Notes under the pieces: generated by a model | The model's input: the letters and a program-made list of their open reading frames with translations, nothing else | What the model was told of the DNA's origin: nothing | The model's database searches: none | Position numbers and translations under genes: made by a program | Assembly: GCA_963556255.1 (NCBI GenBank) | Contig: OY744607.1 | Location: forward strand, 37,950,722 to 38,014,721 | Length of the DNA: 64,000 bases | Direction: 5' to 3' | DNA from: Allolobophora icterica | Lineage: Eukaryota; Annelida; Clitellata; Crassiclitellata; Lumbricidae | Shown here: piece after piece, positions 52,244 through 64,000 of the stretch | Position numbering within the stretch: the first letter of the stretch is position 1 | Layout: each line of letters opens with the position of its first letter

Positions 52244-54715
52244 TGTGTGCCCTACAATGTCTCCACTCCAAGTGGACATGCTGACAGGGGACAGACCGAT
52301 GGTTGTGAAAATTAGCCTAATGTTAATGTGAACTTGTGAAGCATTTTTTGAGTGTTTATAAAAGGAATAAAGCATACCACTAAGTCCAAGCCAGTGATAT
52401 TTAAATTTTTTAAATAATTACAGTTTCAGTTTTAATTCAGTTTTGGGTTCGTAACTTCTATCTCAGTTCAAGTTTCAGTTTTTAAATAATTTCGGTTTTA
52501 TTACAGTTTCAGTTCTGAAATAATTTCCATTTTCGTTTCAGTTACTGGAAAATATCAGATTCAGTTTCTACATAGATATATTATTTGCATTGCTAGACAA
52601 AAACATGGACGTACAATTGATTAAGCTTATATGTTATCAGCTGTTAACTATAGTAGAAGCACTGTTTTGTCATTGTTTACTTGGAAACCGCGATTAAAGC
52701 AACAAGCAAAATTTTAAGTGAACGAAGTCGCTAGTAGTCGATAGATTAGCGACTGGTTTCGACTTGAGGGCTTAGCGGCGGCGGCGCCGGAGACTTACAG
52801 CTGCACTATAGACTTATAATGTGAATATCCTGTTTTATATACTGAGCAGCTGCGCGCCAAATATATACCCTATATTAAGCCGCTGAGGCCTGATTAGCTG
52901 GAAACCAAGGACACGTACGTTTCTTGGTTGGAAAGGATACATGATATCGTCCAAAGAGGTCCTGGAGGCCTACTTTTGTTATGTAACGCAGACGCGTACA
53001 CAACTGTCGTAACCTCAGTACAATTAGTTCAGTGCCTTCGTCGACCGAAGAGGGAACTTGGACCTACATCTTGATCTCGTTATAGCCTATACGTGGGTCC
53101 TGTAGATCTGTTTATTTTCTCTGGGCTTCGTAGAATCTCCCCGCTCTTCAAGCATTCCAGCGGGTAGAAATTCCTAGAATCGCTCCCTAGTTTTGTGTTT
53201 GGATGGAGTTTATAACTTTATAGCTTCATTGTTCATCTAGTTTACTAGGTATAGACTGAACACACGTCCATTTATCGATAGCCTATAACTCTGCCGTCTG
53301 ACTTTATTTACTAAAACCATCATTAATAATATAAACAAACAGAAATGTCATCAAGTGTGTCAGGGTGTGTCACTGTTGTAAAACACAACAAATGTAGGCC
53401 TAACGCTCCCCTCACATGGCTACAATGACGTCACAATGACCAGTGACGTCACAAACGGGACGATCACTTCGTTCAAAGTAAATTTCAATATACCGTAAAG
53501 GCGTAAACGGCTGCTCTTTTAAACTAACGGCTTAAACTGCGCTTAGTGACTTTATATGATTCAGCGCCGATAAATAATACCCTCTGTACAATTGGAAAAT
53601 AATATTTTTCAAATTTCCTTTACCGTATTAGGACGGGCAAACATCTATAGTGCCTTATAATTTCACACAGTCCTAAGCTCTCAAAGCCTCAGGCCTTTGT
53701 ATTCATCGATATCTATATTTAAATATAGATATCGATGTTTGTATTATGCGATTAATGATGACGTCATAACGATGTTACGTCACGAGCTCTGACGACTGAT
53801 GAGCAACGACCTCCTATGTATAAGAGATGAGAGCAGAATAATACACATTATCATGAATAAAATTATTAGCGAGTATGGATATTAACTTCTGACTTATGAA
53901 TAGTGTCGTGAATAATTTGCAAAATTTCTCAGCGCGACAGAAAAAACGCCAGCAATAATTAATTCACCGAATAGGCCTATAATATTCGTAGGCCAATTCA
54001 AGATGCATATGAAGCCAACGTTCATCTTTTCAAAGAATCTATGCACTAATTATCTATCATTCGATGGTAAGCGGTCGGGTGGAATGCAATAAGTGGCCAT
54101 ACGAGGAAATACTTAACATGGGATGATAGCCTAGGCTACTGTGATCACCTAATGATGCGCAGTACCGCGGTGTATCCGCAGCCTAGAGGACTGATTTACA
54201 CGCTCAGTGAAAGCATAAACAGGCCTTAACCCACTGTTTGTGTTTTGTACCCAGTGCATTTGAAACTATGGGCCCAGATGTTTCTTCCGGGGCAGACATT
54301 CAAGGTTGAATCAGCTAGGAGCCAGACGAGGCTTTGTGCGCCTTTCCATCCACATGAAGCACCATAGTGCCGCTATATTCAGAGGAACTTTACAACGGAT
54401 CACGAGGCCTCATAATCCAAGACACTTACCTTGAGCTGCTTATGCCTAAACAATTGTTAAATGATGCCTATCTTTTCGTCTCTTTGTTACGTTACCATTA
54501 CGTCACTCTCTCTTTTGTACCCGCTCTCTTTCCTTCTGTTTGTTACGTCACTGATCTATCTGACTCTTTCTGTCTTTCTCCTTGGTTCCTCGACCTTTCC
54601 TTCTGTTCCTTAGGCAGCAGGCTTATGTCACTACTCACTCTCTGGTATCCACTGTTTTTCCTTCTGTTTGTTACGTCACTGCTCTCTCTCTCTTTCTGTC
54701 TGTGTCTGTCTGTCT

Positions 54716-55023
<308 letters not shown>

Positions 55024-55168
55024 GTTACGTCACTGCTCTGTCTGTCTCTGTCTTTCTAGCGTCGTAGAAGTAACCAGATTAGATTAGGTTATCGGATAAT
55101 AAAAAAATCGGTTGAATATGACGCAGTTATCGCATCAATCGCTATGCCGACTCACGGAACGCAGAATG

Positions 55169-55632
55169 CATGGGCGGCGATCCCGGGGGGTCGAGGGGGA
55201 CAAGACCCCCCCACCTTTAGGAGTGGGGGGGACACGCCATGCATCGGACCCCCCCCCACAAATTTTGAAGATACACCAAAAAAGGTCAACAAATGCAGCT
55301 GTGTGTGAGGGCGAAAACGAGTTTTCAGTGCCATTTTGACCAGAAAAGTAGTCTTTTAGCAGAAGTGTCCCATTGTGTAAGAGAAGAAAAAAAAGGAAAA
55401 AAGGAAGAGAATCCAAAATATTTTTGTAGAGATGAATTCGGAAAAGATAAAGTTGTTGACATCAGGAAGGGTGATTCAGGAAAAAGTGACGAAGGTAAGG
55501 TTGAGGACTAAAAAAAAAAGATGAAGTGTGAAAAAAAATTTGGGGGACAAGATTTTAAAAAAAACGGTCGTCGACGAGATCGTGGCCGACTTTGTCCCCC
55601 CCCCCACCTCTCAGACAAGATCGCCGCCACTG
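55169..55632 (+). mobile_element. GGCGGCGATC-family hAT-like MITE, complete, perfect TSD
   Basis: It is 464 bp. The left end is CATGGGCGGCGATC and the right end GATCGCCGCCACTG (inverse CAGTGGCGGCGATC). GCAGAATG flanks both sides (55161-55168 and 55633-55640). Best reference copy of the family. Confidence 0.93.
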
Positions 55633-56364
55633 GCAGAATGCAAACAAGAAAGTGCCAACTACAGTATAGGGCTATAGGCCTAGCTACTGCTTACAGCCAT
55701 TAATGAGATGGGATAGTCCGATCTAGCTATAATACATAGCTACATTAGTAGTAGGTCTAATATTGCTAGTGACCATTAATTTTCAGATAGGCCTAGCTTT
55801 GACAACAATTAAAGTGAAGAACTCAGAACTGCGCGGTTAGAAAACATCGAACATCTAGCCTTTAATTCGTTTCGCTGACATAAGCGCCACCTGCAGGGCC
55901 CATACACGTAGGCGTAGGCCTATCGGGCTATGCAGGCTTGTATAGGGCAGATCTTTCAAGTCCACAATCGCCTAATGCGCAGTTTAACAGGCGTTGTCAC
56001 GTCAGACAGGCGTCACTCAACGCGCAGACGACCAGCCTTGTTGTTTCAGATGACATAAGCAAAAGTTGGTCGCATATTAATATGCTTTCAATGGGTTCAA
56101 GGTCATTCGCTAGCCCCGTTTTAGGATCGTTGGATTTCTGAAATATTTGCCAGGGTGGGGTCAAAATTTAGTAAATGAGATTGCACTTGTAATGCGGTCT
56201 GCAGGAACGCATAGTTCAACAGGGTGAAGGGGCACGATGGAAACGCTTTAATTGTTTCCAACTAGAGTTCTAGCGTTATAATAATTAATGTAATGTAAAT
56301 TAATATCCGAAATATCTCAGCTCACACAAAAGCCATGTCAGAGGACCAGCTTAATGCTTGCGCT

Positions 56365-56475
56365 ATATCAAATCAAGTCCGCAATAGCCAGGTTATTTGT
56401 TCCGTTTCGGTGCCAGGTCAGAATCAGAGAGGTCAAGTCGAGGAGACATCTTATATGGTGCTAGTTAGTCTAGAT
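56365..56475 (+). repeat. Dispersed repeat (also 45548-45650, 45854-45956, 49500-49570)
   Basis: Shared blocks 'caaatcaagtccgcaatagc', 'cagg', 'tttcggtgccaggtcagaat' and 'gtcaagtcgaggagaca'. Class unknown. Confidence 0.7.
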
Positions 56476-56502
56476 CCGGCCTGCATCGATATTAGACTGC
56501 AG

Positions 56503-58308
56503 GGTGAGTTCGGATAAAGTGAACCAACGGGTTGAGTGAACCAATTCTGGTAGGAAGCGTATGTACAGCAAGCTGTTAATATCACGTGCGCGTGTGCTCT
56601 ATTTTTACATACTATTGCCATTTGGCTACTCATTTAGCGGGTTATTTGAAAATTACCTAGCAGCTGCATGTTTTGAGAGGCGACGAGATGTGGGATGTCG
56701 AAGAAACTTCCAAAAATTTAAGTGTCCTACTTTTTAACTGAGGTGTAACAAAAGTCAGTTTTTCATGTAAATGCCTTACACTATGCAGCCGAATTTTTTC
56801 AGTATTAATTTGTAGGTTTTATGGTATAGAAAAACATTGTTGAAATGTCGAAATGAACGAATACACGCTCTATAAATAGAAATTTATCGTATGGTTCGCT
56901 TTACCTGTACGTGCTGGTAAAGTGAACCATGCAAGTTCAACTAAAGTGAACCAGTGGTTCACTTTTACTGATAGGCTCCTATAGCTTTGGCGAGCCTGGT
57001 AAATGAAATAGGCATATGAGTAGGCCTAGATGTAGGCCCCTAATATCAGTTATTGCTATAATACAAAAAACTTGCATTGTAAACAAAATTTAATGAATAC
57101 AAGTAAAATTTTTATTTTCTAAGAACTACACATTATGTTTTTAAGGTTTAAGTTAGAGATTTATTTGCACCACCATGGGTAGATTCCACCATCATGGAAC
57201 AAGACATAGAAATAAAGGAAAGACCAAGATTCCATCCTTTCTGTTGGTCTAAGTAATCGTAATGTTCAACTTGAAGAAGTATATGGCCTAAACCTAGCCA
57301 GCAGTGTTGAGACTCGGCCACTGTCTGATCCAGTTTCACCTAGTGGTGTTGAGAGTGCATCACTTCCCAGGCTCAGTTCATCCACTGGCATTGATACTAG
57401 ATCAACAGTGAGTCACCCCTGTTCTCCCAGTAAAGCTGAGCCTGCTCAACAGATGACCGCACCTAGCATTCAGTTGATCAGGAACTTGGTCTTTGCTACA
57501 TAAAATGAGACTAAATCTTCCTTGAGCAAGACCCGAAAGAACGAAGGCGAGACTGCAAAGCAACATCTTCGAAAAACGCCAGCACTGCAGGCAAAGGTAT
57601 TCCTGTCTTGTGTGTGGCGAGGACTATGATGAATCATGGATTCAGTGTAGAAAGTGTTAAGACTGAGCACATGAGGATTGTGCTAACCGACAAGGATTAC
57701 TATTATTGCCACATTTGTATTATTCATTAGGCTAACTGCACGGCACTAGGTTTGGACTAGTTTTAGAAAAAGGAGTCCATTTGAAGTGTTCAATAGCTTC
57801 AAGTGTTGTTATTCTTCTGTGCAATGATATAGACTTACTATTAGTACTGTGCTGCAAGGGTTCTTGCATCTTTTGTAGATCGATTAATACTTTTGTTGAA
57901 CACCATAACTAAGTGTTCTTAAGATTGACGTTTGTAGTTCAATTTAGGTTGGAATTATTAAAACCAGTGCAATTGTTTACCTAATACTGTGATTTATCTA
58001 TGTCTTTAAGCTATGTTTATGTTGGTTCACTTTAGGGAATATATTTTTATACTGGTAAAATCTGGTTCACTTTATCATAGAACACTGGTTCACTATATCT
58101 GAAAAGTCAGGTAAAGTGAACCGTTTGACAACACAACTTTCAAAGGCTATTTTACATACTTAACCTGAATATAACTTCAGTTTTACTGTATATCCTTTTA
58201 GAGCAATGAATGATCTATAAGATAGTGTATTTAGATCTTTGACGTGCCACACCTGAAAGCGGCAAAGTGGCCCGATATGAAAATTGGTTCACTTTATCCG
58301 AACTCACC
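56503..58308. mobile_element. 1.8-kb decayed DNA transposon with GGTTCACTTTA subterminal repeats and PHD-like remnant
   Basis: Perfect 25-bp inverted termini beginning GGTGAGTTCGGATAAAG. About ten copies of GGTTCACTTTA in both orientations lie within 500 bp of either end (for example 56514, 56887, 56915, 56943, 58023, 58060, 58087, 58113). The central region reads CLVCGEDYDESWIQCRKC, then two stops around D, then AHEDCAN, a PHD-like zinc finger of the kind found at the C-terminus of pogo/Tigger-like DDE transposases. No complete transposase and no clear TSD. Confidence 0.75.
57596..57725 (+). pseudogene. PHD-like zinc-finger remnant of a transposase
   Basis: The Cys/His spacing C-x2-C ... 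W-x2-C-x2-C ... H-x3-C, with a later CHIC-like pair in another frame, is preserved despite in-frame TAA and TGA where Lys and Trp would be expected. It lies centrally in the 56503-58308 element. Confidence 0.6.
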
Positions 58309-58923
58309 ACACTTTCTATCGAATATTTGAATTATTTACGGTCATTTGCGTGAAAAGCTTTCGGGGACTTTGGAGAACTTTCAAACTGGCACCTCACAAT
58401 GTCATGCCCTGAACTAAATAATAGATTTTTTCACAAATGGAATGACATAGGCCTAACAATGAGCCTCTATAGTCATTTCTAACACCCTATAGTCATGGTC
58501 AGGTGAACGATCATTAGGCCTATCTTCCATGCGTGATGTAGTGTCTTTACTCTTTAGTTAAGTTAATAGTTAAGATGTTTCTTTTACTGTTGATATTTTG
58601 TCTACCATACGTGTGCATGATGTAGTATCCTTGATTATGTTAATGTTTTTTCGTTTACTTTTGACACTTTTGCCTACGAACAATTTAGGCCATCCCTTTC
58701 CTGTAATATACTACTATGGTGGCCCCATCTAGCGGGGTATGCGATCCCTTCGGGGTCTCCAGTGTAACCCAGAACATACTGTTTCGTTAAGTATTATTGT
58801 TTCGATGTATTTTTGTTTCTCTGGATGGTTACCGAATAAAAAACTGAACTGAACTGAACTGAAAAAAATTGTCTAAAGTTAAACTTAATAACAGTAGACT
58901 TTTTCATAGCTGAAGTGACGTAG

Positions 58924-58961
58924 CTGGGATTAAGATTAGTAGGCCCTAATCTTAATCCCAG
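58924..58961. repeat. 38-bp palindrome, second copy, inserted in minisatellite unit
   Basis: CTGGGATTAAGATTAG, spacer TAGGCC, CTAATCTTAATCCCAG. The flanks are GACGTAG (58917-58923) and AACGTAG (58962-58968). Sister units read 'gaagtgacgtaacaaagg' without interruption, so the palindrome is an insertion with a 6-7-bp duplication. Confidence 0.88.
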
Positions 58962-59537
58962 AACGTAGCAAAGACCTTTATTCTCTAAAATAATGTAAAC
59001 TTATAATGACGATGCACTTTTCTATAGCCTAATTGAAGTGACGTAACAAAGGCTTTTATTCTATGAATCTACTAAATACTGTGTTTCATAGGCCTAATTG
59101 AAATGACGTAACAATTGGCCTTTGTTCTAGGCCTATAATTCGAAAAATGACTAAATAATGCGTTTATAAATGAAGTGACGCAACAAAGGCCTTTATTCTA
59201 TAAATCTAAAAATGACTAAATAATGTGTTTATAATGAAGTGACGTAACAAAGGCCTTTAGAAATTAGGCCTACTAAGTAATGTGTTTCATGTTTGAAGTG
59301 ACGCAACAATAGGTTTTCGGTTTAAAATCTATACATATAGCCTAGTTTCCTTATATGCAAATTTGTCCTGGTATAACGCTACGTCACAAAGCCTTTCTGT
59401 TCTATTGTGAAACCGTTTGTGACGTCACTATACTGTCGTCTTGACGACGGTCGTCTTGACGACGGCGTTAAGAACATTTTAACCAACGTCATAATTATGA
59501 CGGGAAAATACACTAGTTAAAACATAAGGAATACAAT

Positions 59538-59764
59538 CAGGGCTGTAGTCGAGGGTATACGCAGGTATAGGGCCTACAGCGTATAGGCCTACTCAGCTCT
59601 AGAGGCCGTATACTCACCTCACAAAATATTTATATTTATTTATATTAAAATACTGTAGCGTATACTCACAAAATGCTGTAGTGTATAGGCTACTCACCTC
59701 TAATTTGTTTCGGAAAACTAACCGGTAGCGTATACTCACCTCTAATTTTACCACTACAGCCCTG
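59538..59764. mobile_element. hAT-like MITE (CAGGGCTGTAGTCGA family)
   Basis: It is 227 bp with termini CAGGGCTGTAGTCGAGGGTA and 'accactacagccctg'. The flanks AATACAAT and CCTACAAT match at 6 of 8. It is inserted in the minisatellite region. Confidence 0.85.
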
Positions 59765-59884
59765 CCTACAATATACATGTTTCATAATTAAAGTGACGTA
59801 AAAAGGTCATTTTTCTTAACATTTAAATTTACTAACAAAAAACGTATTTCAAAATTGAAATGATGTAACAATAGGCCTTTATTC

Positions 59885-60377
<493 letters not shown>

Positions 60378-60700
60378 GGTAAGGAGCTGTTTGAATTCAA
60401 ACCCTTCCACCGTATCAAGAAATACTGAAGAGCAATTATATATGGCTACACCAAAACGAATATTCTTGTCACCCATAATAACAGTAAATAGGGCCTAACT
60501 GTTTCAGATGGGGGAAGGAAATGCAATATTCAAGTATAGTGACTAAATTTCGCTCAGAAGGCAGTTTAAGGAGAAATCAAAATTTAAATGTAATTTATAA
60601 CTTCTATACTGCGTCGGTGTCTAATGCATGAGGCATCAGCCGATGGCGCACCAAAACCAAGCTGTAATAAGGTTAAGCGATACCTGCTGTTACCAAAACC

Positions 60701-61243
60701 CAGGGGCGTAACTTTGGTCAAAAGTGGGGGTACCGATTTCTTAGATACACGAAGCAAGGCGGAGACTGCGATCTCCGGGAAGGCACAATAATAAAATTTT
60801 GATTGGCATCGTTATGAAAGTGGGGGGGTACGCAGGGCTGTAGTCGAGCGTATACGCGGGTATACAGCGTATACTTACCTCTAGAGAAATTTGAGAGCAT
60901 ATACTCATGGCTGTAGACGAGGGTATACAGCGTATACTTACCTCTGGGAACGAAAATTTAAAAAAAGAGAGGTTTTTAAAGGTTTTTAGGGCGAATGACT
61001 AAAAAAAAAAAAAAAAGGTCATCAACTTTTTCAGAGACAAAATCGTAAAAAGTCTGAAAATTTTCTGAGAATTGGTGAAAAGTCACAAATTTTTCCTAAA
61101 AAAAGGTCTTCACATTTTTTTTTACGCCGCTGGTCACCGGTAGCGTATACTCACCTCAAATTTTACCACTACAGCCCTGGGGGTACGGTACTCAGTCCAA
61201 AAAGTCGGCGGTACCCCTCGTACCCCCACAAATTACGCCTATG
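60701..61243. repeat. CAGGGGCGTAACTTTG family, copy 2, split by a hAT MITE
   Basis: It starts 'caggggcgtaactttggtca' and ends 'tcgtacccccacaaattacg', 'cctatg'. The hAT MITE 60833-61179 interrupts it between 'gggggtacg' and 'gtactcagtcc'. Without it the copy is about 190 bp. Confidence 0.65.
60833..61179. mobile_element. hAT-like MITE (CAGGGCTGTAGTCGA family), perfect TSD
   Basis: It is 347 bp with termini CAGGGCTGTAGTCGAGCGTA and 'accactacagccctg'. GGGGTACG flanks both sides exactly (60825-60832 and 61180-61187). Reference copy for the family. It reads through the site where the 46753-48028 element entered its sister. Confidence 0.94.
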
Positions 61244-61304
61244 CGTCTAGGCCTACTTGTGCGCAAACGAATGCTGGAAGTTGATGGCTAGAGGTAACGC
61301 TCGT

Positions 61305-61370
61305 AAATAAGCTAGTGCCCAGCGCTTCGGTTTCAAGTGGCGCTGTAGAAATGTGGAGTTTACCTGTTTA
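61305..61370 (-). repeat. Interspersed repeat fragment (gtaaactccaaatttctaaagcg family)
   Basis: 'aataagctagtgcccagcgc' to 'tagaaatgtggagtttacc' is the inverse orientation of the fragment at 6295-6370. It is the most distant of five copies. Confidence 0.6.
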
Positions 61371-61672
61371 CGTGTTAAAACCGCCGACTTGAACTTTTCG
61401 ATTAGGACTGAATTTTTACTTGTGATGGTTGAATAGTCTGCAGAGCGTTTGCGACATAGTTCGGCAAAATATCCCTTCCGTAGCTTCCGTAGAAAATGCG
61501 CGAAAGCGCTTACCAAAAGCCGTCTCGATTTTGAGCTTTATTCTCATAGTATTCGCCAGATGGCGGCAGCGTTCGCAATCGCATTCGCCAAAGCCTTCGA
61601 ACCAGGTCCGAAAATATAATTTATTATAGTGTGTTTTCTGCCAGCGTGCTGTTGACTTGTATGGAGTGTGCA

Positions 61673-61840
61673 GAGTGAATTAATTTTGAAGATTAGCTCA
61701 AGTCAGCTACAGACGATTTCATTTTAATATCTGAAATTTTACCTTCCAGTTCAAGTAGGCCTAAGACCTAGAGTTTGACAGTTTGAGAAATAATGTGCAG
61801 TTGACATTTCTTAGTATTTTTGGCACTGCTTCAAACCGTA
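61673..61840 (+). repeat. Interspersed repeat shared with 31130-31285
   Basis: Same block order as in MCMBP intron 12 ('gattagctcaagtcagctac', 'acgatttcattttaat', 'ctgaaattttaccttcc', 'cagttgacatttcttagta'). Confidence 0.7.
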
Positions 61841-62639
61841 TCTTTTAAACATAACTGCTTAAAAGTTATTTTTAGTTTCTAAGCAAATACCTTGATCTAA
61901 ATTTGTTTCGTTCAAGCCTGACAATCTTGACTTACTGACCCATAGGTGATTGAAACTTCCAACGATGTCCAGTAAACTAGTCTTGCCGCTAAAGGACTGT
62001 ACATTGATTGCAGCACGTGATGCCACGTTATGTATTCAGCTCAGTTAAACAACACTGGTATACTTACTATTACTAAGCATACATTATCTTCTTTAGATTG
62101 GGGACATGAGGACAACTGTACTAACTAATTAAGCTAGTACTGCTTAACATCATGAATGCAAAGCACCAGTGAAGCCACCAAGTCCATACTCTCAAATCAA
62201 AATTAGTACAAACTTTGCAGACAACAACTGTACATCAGTCAGTTTATTTTCCATAAATACTGAGACACATTTATATAGCAAAATTACTCAATACTCTAAT
62301 AAAAATGTATAATATGTACTATTTGTACATCGTTTTGAGTAAATCTTTGAAACAATATTAAACCAATGCAGCAACAAATGATACAGGGCAGATTTCAACT
62401 GTAACTGTGGTGACATTTTCAGTTTAAACTATTGCTAAAATGGAAACAAGTATTTGGTTTGAATTCAGCAGAAAAATAAATAAAAAAACAACAAATTAAT
62501 ATACCACCAGAAGAACAAATTGCACGGCGGTTATGCATTCTAAAGTGGCACATTTTTTAATCTTGTACACTAAATTTCAGCATTTTGATTTTAACTTTGT
62601 AGAGTTTTCAAATTTTCAACACACAGCAACACTGATACT

Positions 62640-63020
62640 ATTCTAGACAGAATGAAGATGTATCAATGAAGATAAAAAATTATATATCAATTAAGGTATC
62701 ACTCAAAAGATAGGGAATAAAGATATACCAATGAAGATAAAGGATATATTTGATGAGGAGATAGGGAATAGAGATGTAGACTTGAGATATATCAGTGAAT
62801 AGATACAGAATAAAGATGTATAAATGAAGATTCAAAATAAAGATTTATTAATTAAGATAAAGAATGAAGATATAACAATGTATGCATATGCAGAATTATG
62901 ATATATCAATGTGAAGATACACAGGATATATATATTCAAATATAAAATGAAGATATATCAATGAAGACAAGAAATGAAGATATATCAATGAAGACAAGAA
63001 ATGAAGATATATCAAAAGGA
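62640..63020. repeat. AT-rich minisatellite (aatgaagatatatcaatgaag)
   Basis: Some fifteen diverged 20-27-bp units of 'aatgaagatatatcaatgaa' with 'gataaag' or 'gacaaga' spacers. The last units (62945-63010) are almost identical, indicating recent expansion. Confidence 0.9.
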
Positions 63021-64000
63021 ACAGTGACAGTATAGGTCAGAGCACAACAGAAATCGAAAAAGCAGCAAGCCACTAGAAACGCATAAAGCAGAGTAGATTC
63101 TGGCTAACAAAACACTATCCGTTAAACTTCATTTTCCACATAAAAATACACTGGCATGAAAATTACCTGCAAGAGCTACACAGGGACACTCACATGTAAC
63201 TGCTGGGTAAAAGAGTCCAGACTTATTCTACCGTCCAATCGAATAGACAATAAAGCTAGGATCATCACAATCATACATCAGCAGAAGACTAGTAACAAAC
63301 GACGTTCAACCGAGGTTTTGTTGTAAATGGTTGGAAGCACTTCTAATGTATTTCTCTTGAAAAGGCTCTTTATAAATCTACAATCACAATTATACCATGA
63401 ATGCTACAGTCATTTCTCAGCCTGGTTATCACCAACAGTTGCATAAAAACTTATTTCATTGAAAACAAAACAGCATATGGAACTCTGAAACTTGTTTTGG
63501 TGTTGCACCCTGCAGTTCCACAAAAATGGTATTTCATTCATAAAAACAATATGTGGAACTCTGGAACTTTTTAGTCAGTATAGCACCCTGCTGATCCAGA
63601 AGAAAAAAAGTGAAACAAATCTAAATAATCTCATCACAAACGTTTTTTCCTCTAAAGCATCCTTTATTAAATTCATACTAAATATTAAGTTACTTAATTT
63701 CACGAACAGCAGTCAAGTAATTCAGCAGATGTTTTTAAACAATTACTGGTTTATTGTACCGCAACCTTTTCTCAGTTTGTCATCATTTGCGTACCTCGAG
63801 GCTCTTTTCTTGTCCTGGAATCTGACAAAACTGAGATTGTCTGAATTTCGGGAAACAGTTGAACAGAATGCTTACTTAAAGCATAATGATCAAACAACAA
63901 CACACAGCAAAACACGAAGATCATAAGTTTAACACTGCAAAAGCTAATACAACATTTAACCCTGATCAGACCAAGCTATAGACCACAGAGGTCAACCTGG
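63020..64000. other. AT-rich terminal stretch, nothing recognised
   Basis: A 144-codon open frame on the plus strand (63492-63926) is rich in Phe, Leu, Asn and Ser. It has no domain and no exon-like borders, and is treated as chance. The direct repeat 'tttcattcataaaaacaata' with 'tggaactct' near 63455-63560 suggests a small local duplication. A UTR of a gene beyond the window cannot be excluded. Confidence 0.45.

Noticed and set aside
56503..58308. hAT assignment for the 1.8-kb element
   Set aside because: No 8-bp duplication is visible and the zinc-finger remnant fits pogo-like transposases better. Left unassigned.
63492..63926. 144-codon open frame on the plus strand
   Set aside because: Composition is that of translated AT-rich DNA (Phe, Leu, Asn, Ser, Ile). 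No recognised motif, no supporting exon structure.

Overview
The window is nuclear DNA of an animal, probably a marine invertebrate. It has AT-rich intergenic sequence, spliceosomal genes with short exons, tRNA-derived SINEs, non-LTR retrotransposon remnants, many short inverted-repeat transposons and long microsatellites. I cannot name the phylum. The frequent taggccta-type words and the 'atagcgcctcttc...' SINE tail are compatible with a deuterostome or lophotrochozoan, but that is an impression.

Five genuine protein-coding genes occupy the first 43 kb. (1) The last two coding exons of an RNA polymerase III subunit RPC5 gene (POLR3E), + strand, 627-1905. (2) A complete six-exon 1-acylglycerol-3-phosphate acyltransferase (AGPAT1/2 type, 281 aa), - strand, 10827-4144. 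(3) A complete five-exon ribosomal protein uL23/L23a gene (211 aa with a Lys/Ala/Pro-rich N-terminal extension), + strand, 12274-17432. (4) A complete fifteen-exon MCM-binding protein gene (MCMBP, 643 aa), + strand, 20784-33509, with one U12-type AT intron and one GC-AG intron. (5) A complete three-exon Tribbles pseudokinase gene (361 aa), - strand, 43178-36581. For genes 2-5 the exon phases sum exactly to an uninterrupted reading frame. POLR3E and AGPAT are tail to tail, AGPAT and RPL23A are head to head with 1.4 kb between their start codons, RPL23A and MCMBP are in tandem, and MCMBP and TRIB are tail to tail. No shared pathway links them. Pol III transcription, translation and replication-licensing factors are growth-related housekeeping genes, and the MCMBP upstream region carries an E2F-like site.

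From 43.2 kb to the end I find no convincing host gene. The stretch is a transposon and satellite accumulation zone: nested hAT-like non-autonomous elements with 8-bp target-site duplications (TSDs), a family with 9-bp duplications, a decayed 1.8-kb transposon with subterminal GGTTCACTTTA repeats and a broken PHD-like zinc finger, a 70-bp-scale minisatellite, and very long GA, CT, CA, CAC and GAT microsatellites. The introns of genes 2-5 hold the same element classes. At least twelve insertions can be delimited by inverted termini plus an exact 8-10-bp duplication read directly from the sequence.

The most unusual signals are: two copies of a tiny (31 and 38 bp) palindrome, CTGGGATTAAGATTAG and its inverse, each flanked by a roughly 7-bp direct repeat, one of them interrupting a minisatellite unit whose intact sister units show the empty site; a perfect 37-bp-arm hairpin inside a hAT-like element; a three-level nest of inserted elements; and a 1.6-kb hAT-like element with GCC-rich ends.
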